Assembly (NCBI RefSeq): GCF_029815055.1
Contig: NZ_JAPPWA010000002.1
Span: 806,001-870,000, forward strand
DNA from: Ignatzschineria sp. RMDPL8A
Lineage (GTDB): Bacteria; Pseudomonadota; Gammaproteobacteria; Cardiobacteriales; Wohlfahrtiimonadaceae
Direction of reading: 5' to 3'
Length of the DNA: 64,000 bases
Shown: positions 30,415 to 39,530 of the stretch, in pieces
How positions within the stretch are numbered: position 1 is the first letter of the stretch
How the letters are laid out: the number at the start of each line of letters is the position of its first letter
The notes under the pieces: generated by a model
Told to the model about the DNA's origin: nothing
Databases searched by the model: none
What the model saw: only the letters and a program-made list of their open reading frames with translations
Made by a program: the position numbers and the translations under genes

Positions 30415-31406
30415 AATGTATTTTTAACTCTCTTATATACAGATTTGAAAATAAATTTAAACAATTTTGGTGAAGTTTTAAATATTAAAATAGCCCATAA
30501 TTCTCTAGACTTTAAAGGTAAAAGGTTCAATATGTTTGAGGATTTTATAATTTTTTTGTTTATAGCATCGTTAAGATCATTATAGTCCTGATTAAAGTTC
30601 GGAGAGTAAATGCTGATATATGTTATCGCTTTAACATAAAAATTTAATAGGTAACCAGTTTCGTAATATTTTTTATAGGCACTAGTAGGGTAATTCTCAC
30701 AGAGAAAACTTTTATGAGAATCAAATAATTTTAAAAAACTAGTGAGGTAGTGAGGATTATATCGTCGCATTGTCGAGTTAGAATGAATTACGTAGAAATA
30801 AAAAATATCATCTATAACATCAATATTTTGATTATATAGAATCGCAGGCAATATTTGCTGGTCTTCATAGATCATACCTTCTATAAACCGTATGTTTTCA
30901 AAGATTTTCTTTTTATAAATTTTGGTGGACATTGATGTATCTAATGCACCATAAAATAAAAGAGGGTCTTTCTCTAGTGAATGTTTATGTAGTTTTGGTA
31001 GCGATAATCCTAGACTTTCCCCATTTTCATCAACATATTGAAGTCCAAAGGTCACAATGTCGGTATCTTTTTTTTGTGAAAAACGATGAATGCAATATTC
31101 AAAAGTTTTAGGTGAGATATAGTCATCACTATCGACAAAAGCAATATAATCGCCTGATACTATATCTAGGCCAAGATTACGAGCACTGGACTGGCCGCCA
31201 TTTTCTTTTTCTAAAAAAATAAACCGAGGGTCATTTCCTACTAGTTTTTTTGCGATAGCAATAGAATTGTCAAGGCTGCCATCATCTACAATAATAGCCT
31301 CAAAATGAGTATATGTTTGGTCGAGTAGGCTTTGGATGCATTTTTCAATGTAGTCTTCTACGCCATAAACAGGAATAATAATAGAAATTGTTGGGTTTTT
31401 ATTCAT
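30411..31406 (-). CDS. GT2-family glycosyltransferase
   Basis: A 331-residue enzyme of the GT-A type. Its opening is TISIIIPVYGVEDYIEKCIQSLLDQTY, followed by VDDGSLDNS, GGQSSARNLGLDIVSGDYIAFVDSDDY with the DSDD metal motif, and EDQQILP as the probable base region. It resembles EpsJ/WcaA-like transferases. The C-terminal part is basic and hydrophobic, suggesting membrane association. Located between wzx and the second GT2. Donor sugar cannot be inferred. Confidence 0.9.
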   Translation of the reverse strand: MNKNPTISIIIPVYGVEDYIEKCIQSLLDQTYTHFEAIIVDDGSLDNSIAIAKKLVGNDPRFIFLEKENGGQSSARNLGLDIVSGDYIAFVDSDDYISPKTFEYCIHRFSQKKDTDIVTFGLQYVDENGESLGLSLPKLHKHSLEKDPLLFYGALDTSMSTKIYKKKIFENIRFIEGMIYEDQQILPAILYNQNIDVIDDIFYFYVIHSNSTMRRYNPHYLTSFLKLFDSHKSFLCENYPTSAYKKYYETGYLLNFYVKAITYISIYSPNFNQDYNDLNDAINKKIIKSSNILNLLPLKSRELWAILIFKTSPKLFKFIFKSVYKRVKNTL

Positions 31407-31434
31407 AGTTTTTAGATAGGATATGGATATGTAG

Positions 31435-32694
31435 TCACTTTTTAATAAAATATTTTTTTAGATCTGTGAGTAAAAGAACGCAAATCCCTAAAACAATAAA
31501 ATTCAGGCTTTCAGTGATTGTGATAGAAATACTGGCTCCAAGAGCTCCAAAATAAGAGCTAAGGATAACTGTATAAAAAACATGTATTAGACCAATGATG
31601 AGAGGTTGAATGTAATAAAGACGTTTATACCCAAGAGGTAAAAGTAAATTATGAGCAAAGACAACGCAGTAAGGAGTAAAAAATAGCATTGGAGTCATAA
31701 CTTTTAATGCTTCAGCAGATTGTTTAAACTCTTTTCCTAATACCCAAGTGGCTAGAATAGGCACAATAAAATAAAAAAGTATAGAAAATATTAGTAAGGT
31801 AGGTAGCATATAAACGAGTAGTTTTTTTATAAATAGGTATGCAGCTTTGGTATCTGTTGCAAAAAGGTGATTAGCTCTAGGGTAGATTACTTGCCCTAAA
31901 ACAGTGAACACTCCTATAGCAGCTACTTGTATTCTAAAACTTGCAGAATAGATTCCTACCTCCTCATAGCTATTGACTAGCCCTAAAATAATAGGGGTGC
32001 TGGTATTATAAAGGCTAATTGCCGCAGCGCCAATAAATAGAGGAAGAGAAGCCATTAATGCTTTGGTGATTTTTAACTGAGAATACTTAATGCACTTTAT
32101 AATTGCTTCTTTTTTTACAAGGTATAAGTTGATTAGCGCAATTAATAAAATAATGAAAGCTTGAATTCCTGCTGCAATAACAACATCGTCAGGGGAGTGC
32201 ACAAACCAAAATAGTAGTGGAATGTTTAAGACTTTAATAGCTGACCCTATAAGTGATACTTTTTCAAGCTTTTCTATTCCTTGGAAAAACCATAATGGAT
32301 CGATAGCTACGGCTATCAACTGTAAAAAAAGAATAAAAATAACCCATCGAATTTCATAGAAACTTTCTATAGTGAGAGTAATGATAGTAAGTACTGTGAA
32401 GGCAATGCCGAGTAGTATAAATTTTGCAGTAATAGTTTCCCAAAAAGCACGGCTAATTAGTAAGGAAGATTCCCTATGTCGTGCTATATATTGTGTTGCA
32501 CTAAGGTTAAATCCGAAAGTAACAAACAGTACTCCATACTGGATTAAACTTATTGCTAAGTTGAGCGCCCCATACTGATCAACTCCTAGAGTTCTGGTTA
32601 AGTATGGTAGTGTGATTAATGGGACAAGATAGTTAATTGCTTGCATTGTAAGAAGCGAAAATGCATTTCTTTTAAGAGACGTAGGTTTAGTCAT
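31435..32694 (-). CDS. wzx: Wzx-type O-unit flippase
   Basis: A 419-residue multi-pass membrane protein (about 12 segments) of the MATE/polysaccharide transport group. It should flip the undecaprenyl-linked repeat unit to the periplasm. The N-terminus LKRNAFSLLTMQAINYLVPLITLPYLTRTLGVDQYGALNLA is typical of Wzx/RfbX. I start at ATG 32694 with AGG before it, rather than the TTG at 32709, which lies inside the preceding gene. This places it directly after the initiating transferase stop. Confidence 0.88.
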   Translation of the reverse strand: MTKPTSLKRNAFSLLTMQAINYLVPLITLPYLTRTLGVDQYGALNLAISLIQYGVLFVTFGFNLSATQYIARHRESSLLISRAFWETITAKFILLGIAFTVLTIITLTIESFYEIRWVIFILFLQLIAVAIDPLWFFQGIEKLEKVSLIGSAIKVLNIPLLFWFVHSPDDVVIAAGIQAFIILLIALINLYLVKKEAIIKCIKYSQLKITKALMASLPLFIGAAAISLYNTSTPIILGLVNSYEEVGIYSASFRIQVAAIGVFTVLGQVIYPRANHLFATDTKAAYLFIKKLLVYMLPTLLIFSILFYFIVPILATWVLGKEFKQSAEALKVMTPMLFFTPYCVVFAHNLLLPLGYKRLYYIQPLIIGLIHVFYTVILSSYFGALGASISITITESLNFIVLGICVLLLTDLKKYFIKK

Positions 32695-32695
32695 G

Positions 32696-33973
32696 TTACC
32701 TAGCCCCAAATCCCGTCAACATGGTTCGAATCGTCTTAAAGACAATTAAAATATCGAGCCAGAGGGAGAAATGTTTGATGTAGTAGAAGTCGTATTGTAG
32801 CTTTATTTTCATGCCGTCAACTTCTGCGGCATAGCCTTGTGTGACTTGTGCCCAGCCGGAGATTCCCGGTCTGACGATATGACGATAATTGAAGAATGGG
32901 ACATCTTTTTCATACCATTTTGACAGTGTTAGAGATTCAGGGCGTGGGCCGATAAAGCTCATATCGCCTTTCAAAACATTAAGAAACTGTGGTAATTCAT
33001 CGATGCGATATTTACGAATAATTTTACCTACTCGCGTAATTCTGGGGTCGTCTTCTCCTTCTGTAAAGCCGCGACCTTCTAAATCGGTCCTCATACTGCG
33101 GAATTTATACATCTTAAATATTTTATTGCGATAACCAATACGCTCTTGATTATAAAAAATGGGACCTTTGCTATCTAGCTTGATTAAAATTGCGGTAATG
33201 AGAAATACAGGGAGCAGTAAAGGCAAAAAGCCAAGGGCAACGAGTGTATCGAATAAGCGTTTTGCGCCGATATAAAAGAGGGAAGGTTGCAGATGCCCAA
33301 AAATATTTTCGGAGAGGTGATCGAGCTGTACTCGGCCAGTTAGGTTTTCAGTCAGTTGTGTGGTATGAAAGACAGGAATATGGGACAGAGTGCATTCGCT
33401 TAAAAAGCGTTGCCACTCATCGGGCATCGTTGAATGAAGATCGGCGACGATGGCATCATAGCGGCGTTTGCCAAGATCGGGGGAATCTAAAATAGTGATG
33501 ACGGCTTGTTTAGTATCGGCTAATTCAAGTGCGCGACCAAAGGGGACGATGGCGAGTTTAGGCTTATAATATTTTCGGCCAATGAAAAACCCTAAAAATG
33601 CCCAGAAATTGGCGAGTAAAAACGATATAAAGAGGACGCTACGGGCATACTCTTCGCGCATAAAAAGCAGTATGGCGATAACGATAAGCCAGCTAGTTGC
33701 GATGGTAGGGAAGAGGTAGCTCATGGAACGAGAGCCTGGGAATTGTTGCATCTTTTTTAATACTAAAAAGGCGATAAAAAAAGCAACGCCATTGGCGATG
33801 AGCGTATTAATCTGGACGGAATTCCACTTTGCTTGATTGAAAAGCAAAGATTCCCAACGAATCGCATGTGGGAGAAGCACGATAAAAAAGGCGCCAACAA
33901 TGAGTTGGAACCAGAAGTTAAACAGAATAACCTCGTACCAACGCGAATGGCGACGATGAAAATGATCCGTCAC
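32696..33973 (-). CDS. initiating sugar-1-phosphate transferase (WbaP/WcaJ type)
   Basis: Polyprenyl-phosphate hexose-1-phosphate transferase that starts repeat-unit synthesis on undecaprenyl phosphate. The N-terminal third has several hydrophobic segments and a middle region typical of large PHPT proteins. The C-terminal catalytic domain is unmistakable: KRLFDTLVALGFLPLLLPVF, the re-entrant-helix region, QERIGYRNKIFKMYKFRSM, RKYRIDELPQFLNVLKGDMSFIGPRPE and RPGISGWAQV. I prefer the GTG at 33973 (425 residues, AGGGG five bases upstream). An ATG at 34060 would add 29 residues without a ribosome site. It is the first gene of the long minus-strand operon. The hexose (Glc, Gal or an N-acetyl sugar) is not certain. 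Confidence 0.92.
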   Translation of the reverse strand: MTDHFHRRHSRWYEVILFNFWFQLIVGAFFIVLLPHAIRWESLLFNQAKWNSVQINTLIANGVAFFIAFLVLKKMQQFPGSRSMSYLFPTIATSWLIVIAILLFMREEYARSVLFISFLLANFWAFLGFFIGRKYYKPKLAIVPFGRALELADTKQAVITILDSPDLGKRRYDAIVADLHSTMPDEWQRFLSECTLSHIPVFHTTQLTENLTGRVQLDHLSENIFGHLQPSLFYIGAKRLFDTLVALGFLPLLLPVFLITAILIKLDSKGPIFYNQERIGYRNKIFKMYKFRSMRTDLEGRGFTEGEDDPRITRVGKIIRKYRIDELPQFLNVLKGDMSFIGPRPESLTLSKWYEKDVPFFNYRHIVRPGISGWAQVTQGYAAEVDGMKIKLQYDFYYIKHFSLWLDILIVFKTIRTMLTGFGAR

Positions 33974-34157
33974 ATTAACCCCTAATAATAAGCTACAACA
34001 ATCTACACACTGCTCTATTATACAAGCAGTCACACTCTCGTAAAGGCGTAATTTTAGCATATTTATGTAATCGAGTGGGGTTAATCAAGTTTTTACCTGT
34101 TGGTAATAAATTTCCACTATAAAATCCGCAATCTTCCCCTTTTTAGTAAAAATCTTG

Positions 34158-34163
34158 TATAAT
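34158..34163 (+). promoter_or_regulatory. -10 element of tRNA-Arg(CCG)
   Basis: A perfect TATAAT lies 18 bases before the tRNA 5' end. No good -35 is visible at 16-18 bases upstream. Confidence 0.5.
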
Positions 34164-34181
34164 ACCTTCCTATTATTAAAA

Positions 34182-34258
34182 GCGCTCATAGCTCAGTTGG
34201 ATAGAGTGTCAGTTTCCGAAACTGAAGGTCAGAGGTTCGATCCCTCTTGGGCGCGCCA
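34182..34258 (+). tRNA. tRNA-Arg(CCG)
   Basis: A complete 77-base tRNA with encoded CCA. Its acceptor GCGCTCA pairs with TGGGCGC, the D-arm has TAGCTCAGTTGGATAGAG, the anticodon loop is TTCCGAA (anticodon CCG) and the T-arm is GGTTCGATCC. It lies between the polysaccharide operon and yicC and is followed by its own terminator. Confidence 0.97.
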
Positions 34259-34266
34259 GATTGAGA

Positions 34267-34315
34267 TGAAAAAGCCTTTAATATCCTTATGTTGAGTGGT
34301 ATTAAAGGCTTTTTT
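34267..34315 (+). terminator. rho-independent terminator of tRNA-Arg
   Basis: AAAAGCCTTTAAT pairs with ATTAAAGGCTTTT and a T-run follows. It starts about ten bases after the tRNA 3' end. Confidence 0.9.
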
Positions 34316-34424
34316 GTGATTGTGTTGTCTATTACTGTTGCTTTGATTGGGAGTAGGTTAAATAAGAAAGGACTCCCATCGGAGCCCTGTATCTCAATCT
34401 TGATTGAATGATCTGATGCCCAAA

Positions 34425-35291
34425 TTACTCAATGTTTTGAATCTGTTCGCGGATCTGTTCGATCAATACTTTAAGATCAACGCCGATCTGGGTGAGCTTC
34501 ACATCTTGGGATTTTGAGCCAAGGGTATTGGCTTCACGATTGAGCTCTTGTGAGAGAAAATCTAAGCGACGACCTACGGGTTCATTGCGGGTAAAGACAT
34601 TGCGCATCTCTTCAATATGAGCGTTTAAACGATCGATCTCCTCATCGACATCGAGGCGCTGAGTCACATAGACGAGCTCTTGCTCAAAACGGTTGGGATC
34701 GTGCTCAATATCGATCTCTTCAAGGCGCGAAAGTAGGCGCTCTTTAATTTTTTCAATGGCGGTCGGGCGCTGGGCTTTCGCATCAATCACAAGGTCTGCC
34801 ATCTTATTAAGGCGCTCGGTGAGCATCTCAAGAATGCGAGTTCCTTCACGTTTACGATTTTCTAAAAGGGCATCAAGCGCGTTATTAAAAAGTGTCATTA
34901 ACACCGGTTTAATCGCTTCAGGATCAGGCGCTGCAGTGGTTACCACATTGGGGAAACGCATCAATTCGGTTGCGGTTAATACGCGCTCATCGCCGAGCAA
35001 ACCTTGTGTTTCTTGATGAATTTCCACAATGCGAGTGGCTAAATCGCGGTTAAAAATGAGCGTCGATGCCGGGTTTTGGTCCATGTCGAGGCGAATCGAA
35101 ATATCCACCTTTCCACGTGAAATCTTCTCAGCGAGCACTTCACGGAGTACCGGCTCAAAATTGCGGAGCAGCTCCGGCATTCGAAACGAAGGGTCGAGAT
35201 AGCGGTGATTGACGCTGCGGATTTCGATGCTAAGCATGCCAAGATCGGTCAGCTGTGATTCGCGAGCAAAGCCCGTCATAGATAACAACAT
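34425..35291 (-). CDS. yicC: YicC-family endoribonuclease
   Basis: A 288-residue protein starting MLLSMTGFARE. This is the hallmark YicC N-terminus, so I choose ATG 35291 over an in-frame start ten codons earlier. IRSVNHRYLDPSFRMPE and GKVDISIRL follow. The C-terminal domain has ERLLSRLEEI..., DRFEQELVYVTQRLDVDEEIDRL and VGRRLDFLSQELNREANTLGSKSQD, the family's most conserved stretch. YicC has been described as an RNase affecting small-RNA turnover. The gene stands alone here, between tRNA-Arg and an M42 peptidase. In many genomes it is near rph or gmk, which are absent. Confidence 0.93.
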   Translation of the reverse strand: MLLSMTGFARESQLTDLGMLSIEIRSVNHRYLDPSFRMPELLRNFEPVLREVLAEKISRGKVDISIRLDMDQNPASTLIFNRDLATRIVEIHQETQGLLGDERVLTATELMRFPNVVTTAAPDPEAIKPVLMTLFNNALDALLENRKREGTRILEMLTERLNKMADLVIDAKAQRPTAIEKIKERLLSRLEEIDIEHDPNRFEQELVYVTQRLDVDEEIDRLNAHIEEMRNVFTRNEPVGRRLDFLSQELNREANTLGSKSQDVKLTQIGVDLKVLIEQIREQIQNIE

Positions 35292-35372
35292 AGTACTGCC
35301 TTTTTGTTTAAAATCGGTCAATGAATCGTATAACCGTTCATTATAAGGGATCGGCGGATTTTCTGAAAAAGA

Positions 35373-36422
35373 TTATTCGCTAATCATCTCACTTTCCACA
35401 TAGCGAACTAAGAGATTAAACGTCGCGTGAAGTGAGTCAATATGGGTGCGCTCCATGCTGTGTGAGGCATCAATTCCCGGGCCAATGAGCGCATGTTTCA
35501 GATCGTATCCTGCACGAATTGCCGCCGAGGCGTCTGAGCCATAATAGGGATAGATATCGACTTTATGAGGAATTTTAAACTCACTACAGAGTGCGCGCAT
35601 CTGTGAGGTGAGTCCGTGATGATAAGGCCCCGATGAATCTTTCGCGCAGATCGAAACGCTAAACTCATCGGAATTTTGCCCATCGCCAATCGCGCCCATA
35701 TCCACCGCAACATATTCCGTTACATTAGCCGGAATTGCGGAGTTCCCCCCAAAGCCCACCTCTTCATTATTGGAGATATAGAGATAGGTGGTGTAGGGCA
35801 GGGTGATCGCATTTGAAGCGATCTGTTCGGCAAGCTCAATTAGAAGTGCAACCGCAGCTTTATCATCTAAATGGCGCGATTTAACAAAGCCATTATCGAG
35901 CGTTTCAAAACGAGGATCGAACGACACATAATCGCCCACCGAAATGCCGAGCGCTTCGGTCTCTTCTTTTGAACGTGTGATCGCATCAATGCGTACCTCG
36001 ATATTCTCATCATTTCGAGGTAGCTCGCCACTCTCTTTATAGACATGCACCGACGCTTGATGCATCAAAATGGTGCCGCGTACCGGAAGCTGATTGTGGC
36101 GATGAATAATGCAATATTCGCCCTCAACGCTATTCCAATTAAAGCCACCGAGTTTAGAGAGTTTAAGGCGACCATCGGCTTTAATCTCTTTGACCATCGC
36201 GCCCAGGGTATCAACGTGAGCGGTTAAAAGACGGGCTTTTGAATCGTCATGACCTTTTAGCGTTACTAAAATCGCGCCCTTTTGCGTAGTCGTAAATTCG
36301 ATGCCCGACGCTGTGAATCGATCTTTCAAATAGTGGATGATTGCACGCGTATCGCCTGACGGACTGGGGCGATTCACCAGATGTTCAAGCGTAATTAACG
36401 TATGCGTTGGGTTGAATTTCAT
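35373..36422 (-). CDS. M42-family metallo-aminopeptidase
   Basis: A 349-residue dinuclear zinc peptidase of the M42 (FrvX/PepA-like) group. Candidate metal and catalytic residues appear in order: His in TAHVDTLGAM, Asp in RHLDDKAA, the Glu pair in NNEEVGFGG, Asp in VDMGAIGD, and His in GIDASHSMERTH. I start at ATG 36422, which has GGAG seven bases upstream. A TTG six codons earlier lacks such a site. Substrates are probably short peptides or N-acylated peptides in the cytoplasm. No partner gene indicates a special pathway. Confidence 0.9.
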   Translation of the reverse strand: MKFNPTHTLITLEHLVNRPSPSGDTRAIIHYLKDRFTASGIEFTTTQKGAILVTLKGHDDSKARLLTAHVDTLGAMVKEIKADGRLKLSKLGGFNWNSVEGEYCIIHRHNQLPVRGTILMHQASVHVYKESGELPRNDENIEVRIDAITRSKEETEALGISVGDYVSFDPRFETLDNGFVKSRHLDDKAAVALLIELAEQIASNAITLPYTTYLYISNNEEVGFGGNSAIPANVTEYVAVDMGAIGDGQNSDEFSVSICAKDSSGPYHHGLTSQMRALCSEFKIPHKVDIYPYYGSDASAAIRAGYDLKHALIGPGIDASHSMERTHIDSLHATFNLLVRYVESEMISE

Positions 36423-36577
36423 AGCGGTCTCCGTAGACAAATCATAAAAATAACGCGTAAGATTGATTTACGTCGATATTATCAACTTTTAATAGTATAA
36501 CTTTTTTCTAACTGTTCTTCGATCCTTCTAATTGTCTATTAAATTGGCAAAAATCGAGTATCTGTGCGCAATCTAGA

Positions 36578-37471
36578 TTATATAAACGGTAGCATCGCAG
36601 GTTTGGTTGGTTCGTCGTGGCTCGCCTCAATAATTTCAATAAAGGCTTCAAGCGAGCGGGTTTGGTAGGCATCTTTTCGGCAGATAAAGACCGTCTGAAT
36701 GCGGCTATATTTTGCCGGTAAAGAGTGGCATCTGATAAGCCCGCGGGCTTCATGATGGGCCACCACCGATTTTGGTAGATAGGTTACGCCAAGCCCTGAA
36801 TAGACGCTGCCTAAGATCGTTTCGAGCGTGCCAAGCTCCATCACTTTTGACGAAACAATCTGCTCATCGCGGAGCCATTCTTTCAGTTTTGCCCGATAGC
36901 CACATCCTGCGCCAAAGACCAAAAAGGGGCGCTCTTTAATCTCTGCTAAAGTTTTCGTTTCAAGGTCGGTCACGAGCACGAGCTCCTCTTCAAAAACGTG
37001 ATATTGCTTTAAATCGGGGTGATTGCTGCGCGCCGTTCCGGTGATAAATGCGCCATCGAGCTTATAGTTTAAGACCCGATCGATCAGCTCCTCGGAAACG
37101 CCGGTGGCAAGGGAGAGATCCACATTTTTATAGGCTTGATTATAGCGCGAGAGAATGAGCGGCAATTTAATCACCGTTTCAACGGCGCCAATGGAGAGAT
37201 TTCCCGCGGGTTGGCCATCATCTTGCATCACTTTTTTCATCTCATCGACGAGGGCGGTAATGCGTTCTGCGTAGGTGATCAGCTTTTTCCCTTCGGGGGT
37301 TAATTCCATCCCGCGATTGTGCCGATGGAAGAGCTGGGTGCCGAGTTCCTCTTCAAGTCCTTTGATCCGCGTTGTCACATTTGATTGCACATAATGGAGC
37401 TGTTTTGCCGCGCGGCTAATGTTACGTTCTTTAGCAACTGTTTGAAAAATATAGAGATCGCGTAAATCCAC
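36578..37471 (-). CDS. LysR-family transcriptional regulator
   Basis: A 297-residue regulator. I start it at GTG 37471, six bases after a perfect AAGGAGG, with VDLRDLYIFQTVAKERNISRAAKQLHYVQSNVTTRIKGLEEELGTQLFHR as the winged-helix domain. An in-frame ATG 22 codons upstream lies before this ribosome site and is unlikely. The effector domain follows from about residue 90. It is transcribed away from the EamA exporter at 37693, the usual sign that it controls that gene. The ligand is unknown. Confidence 0.93.
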   Translation of the reverse strand: MDLRDLYIFQTVAKERNISRAAKQLHYVQSNVTTRIKGLEEELGTQLFHRHNRGMELTPEGKKLITYAERITALVDEMKKVMQDDGQPAGNLSIGAVETVIKLPLILSRYNQAYKNVDLSLATGVSEELIDRVLNYKLDGAFITGTARSNHPDLKQYHVFEEELVLVTDLETKTLAEIKERPFLVFGAGCGYRAKLKEWLRDEQIVSSKVMELGTLETILGSVYSGLGVTYLPKSVVAHHEARGLIRCHSLPAKYSRIQTVFICRKDAYQTRSLEAFIEIIEASHDEPTKPAMLPFI

Positions 37472-37531
37472 CTCAATCCTCCTTAAGGCTCTGTTTTCAA
37501 TGAATTTGATCGATGTAATCGTTATTTTAGA

Positions 37532-37548
37532 TATCAAAATATATGATA
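37532..37548. promoter_or_regulatory. possible LysR operator
   Basis: TATCA-N7-TGATA inverted repeat in the 220-base divergent spacer between the LysR gene and the EamA exporter. It fits the T-N11-A style of LysR boxes only loosely. The spacer is AT-rich, so chance is possible. Confidence 0.35.
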
Positions 37549-37692
37549 ATAATAATCAATTATAATCGTTTCAAATGATAAAGGAAATAGTGTTTAATGT
37601 CATCTAATTCGTTATTAAAACGATTAATAAAAAAATCGATGTAAAAAAATAGAACCGATCAACACAAAACCGATCGAAGGTAAGGAGAGGAT

Positions 37693-38715
37693 ATGTTACA
37701 AGGCAATCGTTTATGGGGTGCGTTTTTAGCACTGGTGGCGAGTGTGTCGTGGGGCGCGATGTTTCCCGTGGCCAGCCACAGTTTCCAATATATTGACACA
37801 TTCTATTTCACGATTTTCCGTTACATCCCGGTAGCGCTTATTTTAGCGGTGATTCTCTATAAAAAAGAGGGAAAAGCGGCGTTTAAAACGGAAGGTCGTG
37901 GCGGGGCGGTGCTCTTTTACGGCGTGATGGCGTTCACCGTTTATAACCTCTTTATCTTCTGGGGGCAGGATCTTTTAGGCGATACCGGAACGCTGTTAGC
38001 CTCCATTATGGAAGCCTTATGTCCGATGATTTCGGTGCTCCTTGTGTGGGGATTAACGCGTAAACGCCCCAACAGTTTTACCTTAGGATTTATCGGACTT
38101 GCCTTCATCGGCGTACTGCTTGTGGTCACGAAAGGGGATCTCAATTTTATGAGCTCCATTCACACTCAAATGATCCCCTTAGTGATCCTCTTTTTCGGCG
38201 TCTTTGGTTGGGTGGTCTACTCAATGGGGGGCGATCGTTTTCCGGAGTGGTCGACGCTGCGTTTCTCCACCTTAACGCTTATTTACGGCATTGGGACGAC
38301 GACGGTGATTGTACTGTTAACCTCGCTTGCGGGCTGGACCGAGGTGCCAACTTTTGAGGGTATCTACGCGATTCGTTACGATCTACTCTTTATGATTGTC
38401 TTTCCCGGTGTGATTGCGCTTGTGGGCTGGAATGAGGCGGTGCGAATCCTAAAACCGATCAATAGCCTGCTTTTTATCACTTTTGTGCCGGTGACAACGC
38501 TCGTGATTGGATCGATCCAAGGCTATGAATTATTGATGATCGATTATGTGGGCACCTTCTTTATTATCGCCGCGCTCCTTTTAAATAACCTTCATCAGCG
38601 CTATCTATTACGCCGTGAAGCTCTTCGCAGTAAACAAGTGTATAGTTGCTACGAGCGCCTAGAGAAACATGAGTCATTAGGCGCAATTCCTGCGATCAAT
38701 ATCAAACGTGGCTAG
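37693..38715 (+). CDS. EamA/DMT-family exporter
   Basis: A 340-residue inner-membrane protein with ten predicted TM segments in two EamA repeats (WGAFLALVASVSWGAMFPVASHSF at the start; a second repeat from about residue 155). An AAGGAGAGG ribosome site precedes ATG 37693. Members export amino acids, metabolites or drugs. The divergent LysR gene is the likely regulator. The cytoplasmic tail after the last TM is longer than usual and basic. The substrate cannot be predicted. Confidence 0.9.
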   Translation: MLQGNRLWGAFLALVASVSWGAMFPVASHSFQYIDTFYFTIFRYIPVALILAVILYKKEGKAAFKTEGRGGAVLFYGVMAFTVYNLFIFWGQDLLGDTGTLLASIMEALCPMISVLLVWGLTRKRPNSFTLGFIGLAFIGVLLVVTKGDLNFMSSIHTQMIPLVILFFGVFGWVVYSMGGDRFPEWSTLRFSTLTLIYGIGTTTVIVLLTSLAGWTEVPTFEGIYAIRYDLLFMIVFPGVIALVGWNEAVRILKPINSLLFITFVPVTTLVIGSIQGYELLMIDYVGTFFIIAALLLNNLHQRYLLRREALRSKQVYSCYERLEKHESLGAIPAINIKRG

Positions 38716-39170
38716 AGGATTCTAAATAATCACCCAGTTCGAATGATCTGCCTGAAAAGTCGGTCATATCGCTAGAATTTACGAAGATACCCCCTATTCT
38801 TCGTAATAACATTCCCTTAAAGTGTCATTTCTTGTCAGAAAGAGATTTTAAGGGAATTTTTTGTGCCACTTTTTCAATAAGCATATAAACCGAATAAAGG
38901 GATTGACGTATATCAGTTAAGTAGAGATACTTTGGGTAAGTGATTGTCTATGAAAATAATAAGGCGTACCCTAATAGATTCATTCTAAAAGTATTTAGTG
39001 GTTTATTAATCATTCTTAACAATTCTTTAGATGAGCGTCTAAAGTGAGTTTGATAAGGTAGCCCCCTAAACTTCTTTTTAGAAGAGAATATTATTTACCT
39101 TAACGTACCAAAATAAGATGTCGAGATTATTACCGATTGCGCTCGAACGACATCAGGTGGAGTAAGAATT
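38716..39170. other. spacer with two hairpins between the EamA gene and a small membrane protein
   Basis: About 455 bases with no plausible gene. It holds an ACGAAGA/TCTTCGT hairpin at 38781-38804 and the terminator at 38811-38862. The AT-rich rest must contain the promoter of the small gene at 39171. No repeats or tRNA were seen. Confidence 0.5.
38811..38862 (+). terminator. rho-independent terminator of the EamA exporter gene
   Basis: ATTCCCTTAAA pairs with TTTAAGGGAAT around a loop of about 25 bases, followed by six T. Confidence 0.8.
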
Positions 39171-39422
39171 ATGTCAGAGCACAGAGCAAAACGCGATGCG
39201 ATCCTTCGCGCGCGTCGTTTAAAAATGATTAATTCGTTGATGATTGGCCTCATTTTCGCAATGATGGCGTATATTATCTTGTTTGATTCGTCCGGAATTG
39301 GCTTTAGCACGCCACTCCTTTATCTATTAGGAGCGGGGCTTTCTGTATTGAGTCTGTTATTACTATTGCGCTCAAAACGGGAAGCAAAGCCGGCATTTGC
39401 ACCGAGACGTCGTCGCGATTAA
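39171..39422 (+). CDS. small two-TM membrane protein, unknown function
   Basis: An 83-residue protein with GGTGGAG before its ATG. A basic N-terminus (HRAKRDAILRARRLK) precedes two hydrophobic segments, roughly residues 19-38 and 47-66, and the tail RRRR ends just before the last residue. Charge distribution suggests both ends are cytoplasmic. I do not recognise a family. The clean ribosome site, own terminator and protein-like composition support a real gene. Confidence 0.65.
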   Translation: MSEHRAKRDAILRARRLKMINSLMIGLIFAMMAYIILFDSSGIGFSTPLLYLLGAGLSVLSLLLLLRSKREAKPAFAPRRRRD

Positions 39423-39448
39423 GCACGCTTTGCACTCAATTGGCTATT

Positions 39449-39503
39449 AAAAACCTCCTGCGAGGATGAGAGATTGACTCTTTCTACATCGCAGGAGGTT
39501 TTT
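39449..39503. terminator. bidirectional terminator
   Basis: AAAAACCTCCTGCGA and TCGCAGGAGGTTTTT form a 15-base stem between the small membrane protein (+) and the amidase gene (-). Confidence 0.9.
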
Positions 39504-39530
39504 GCATTTTAGGCGAGATTTTTTACTTAG

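Noticed and set aside
34182-34258. tRNA-Arg as attachment site for a genomic island next to the polysaccharide locus
   Set aside because: No integrase, and no repeat of the tRNA 3' end was found elsewhere in the window.
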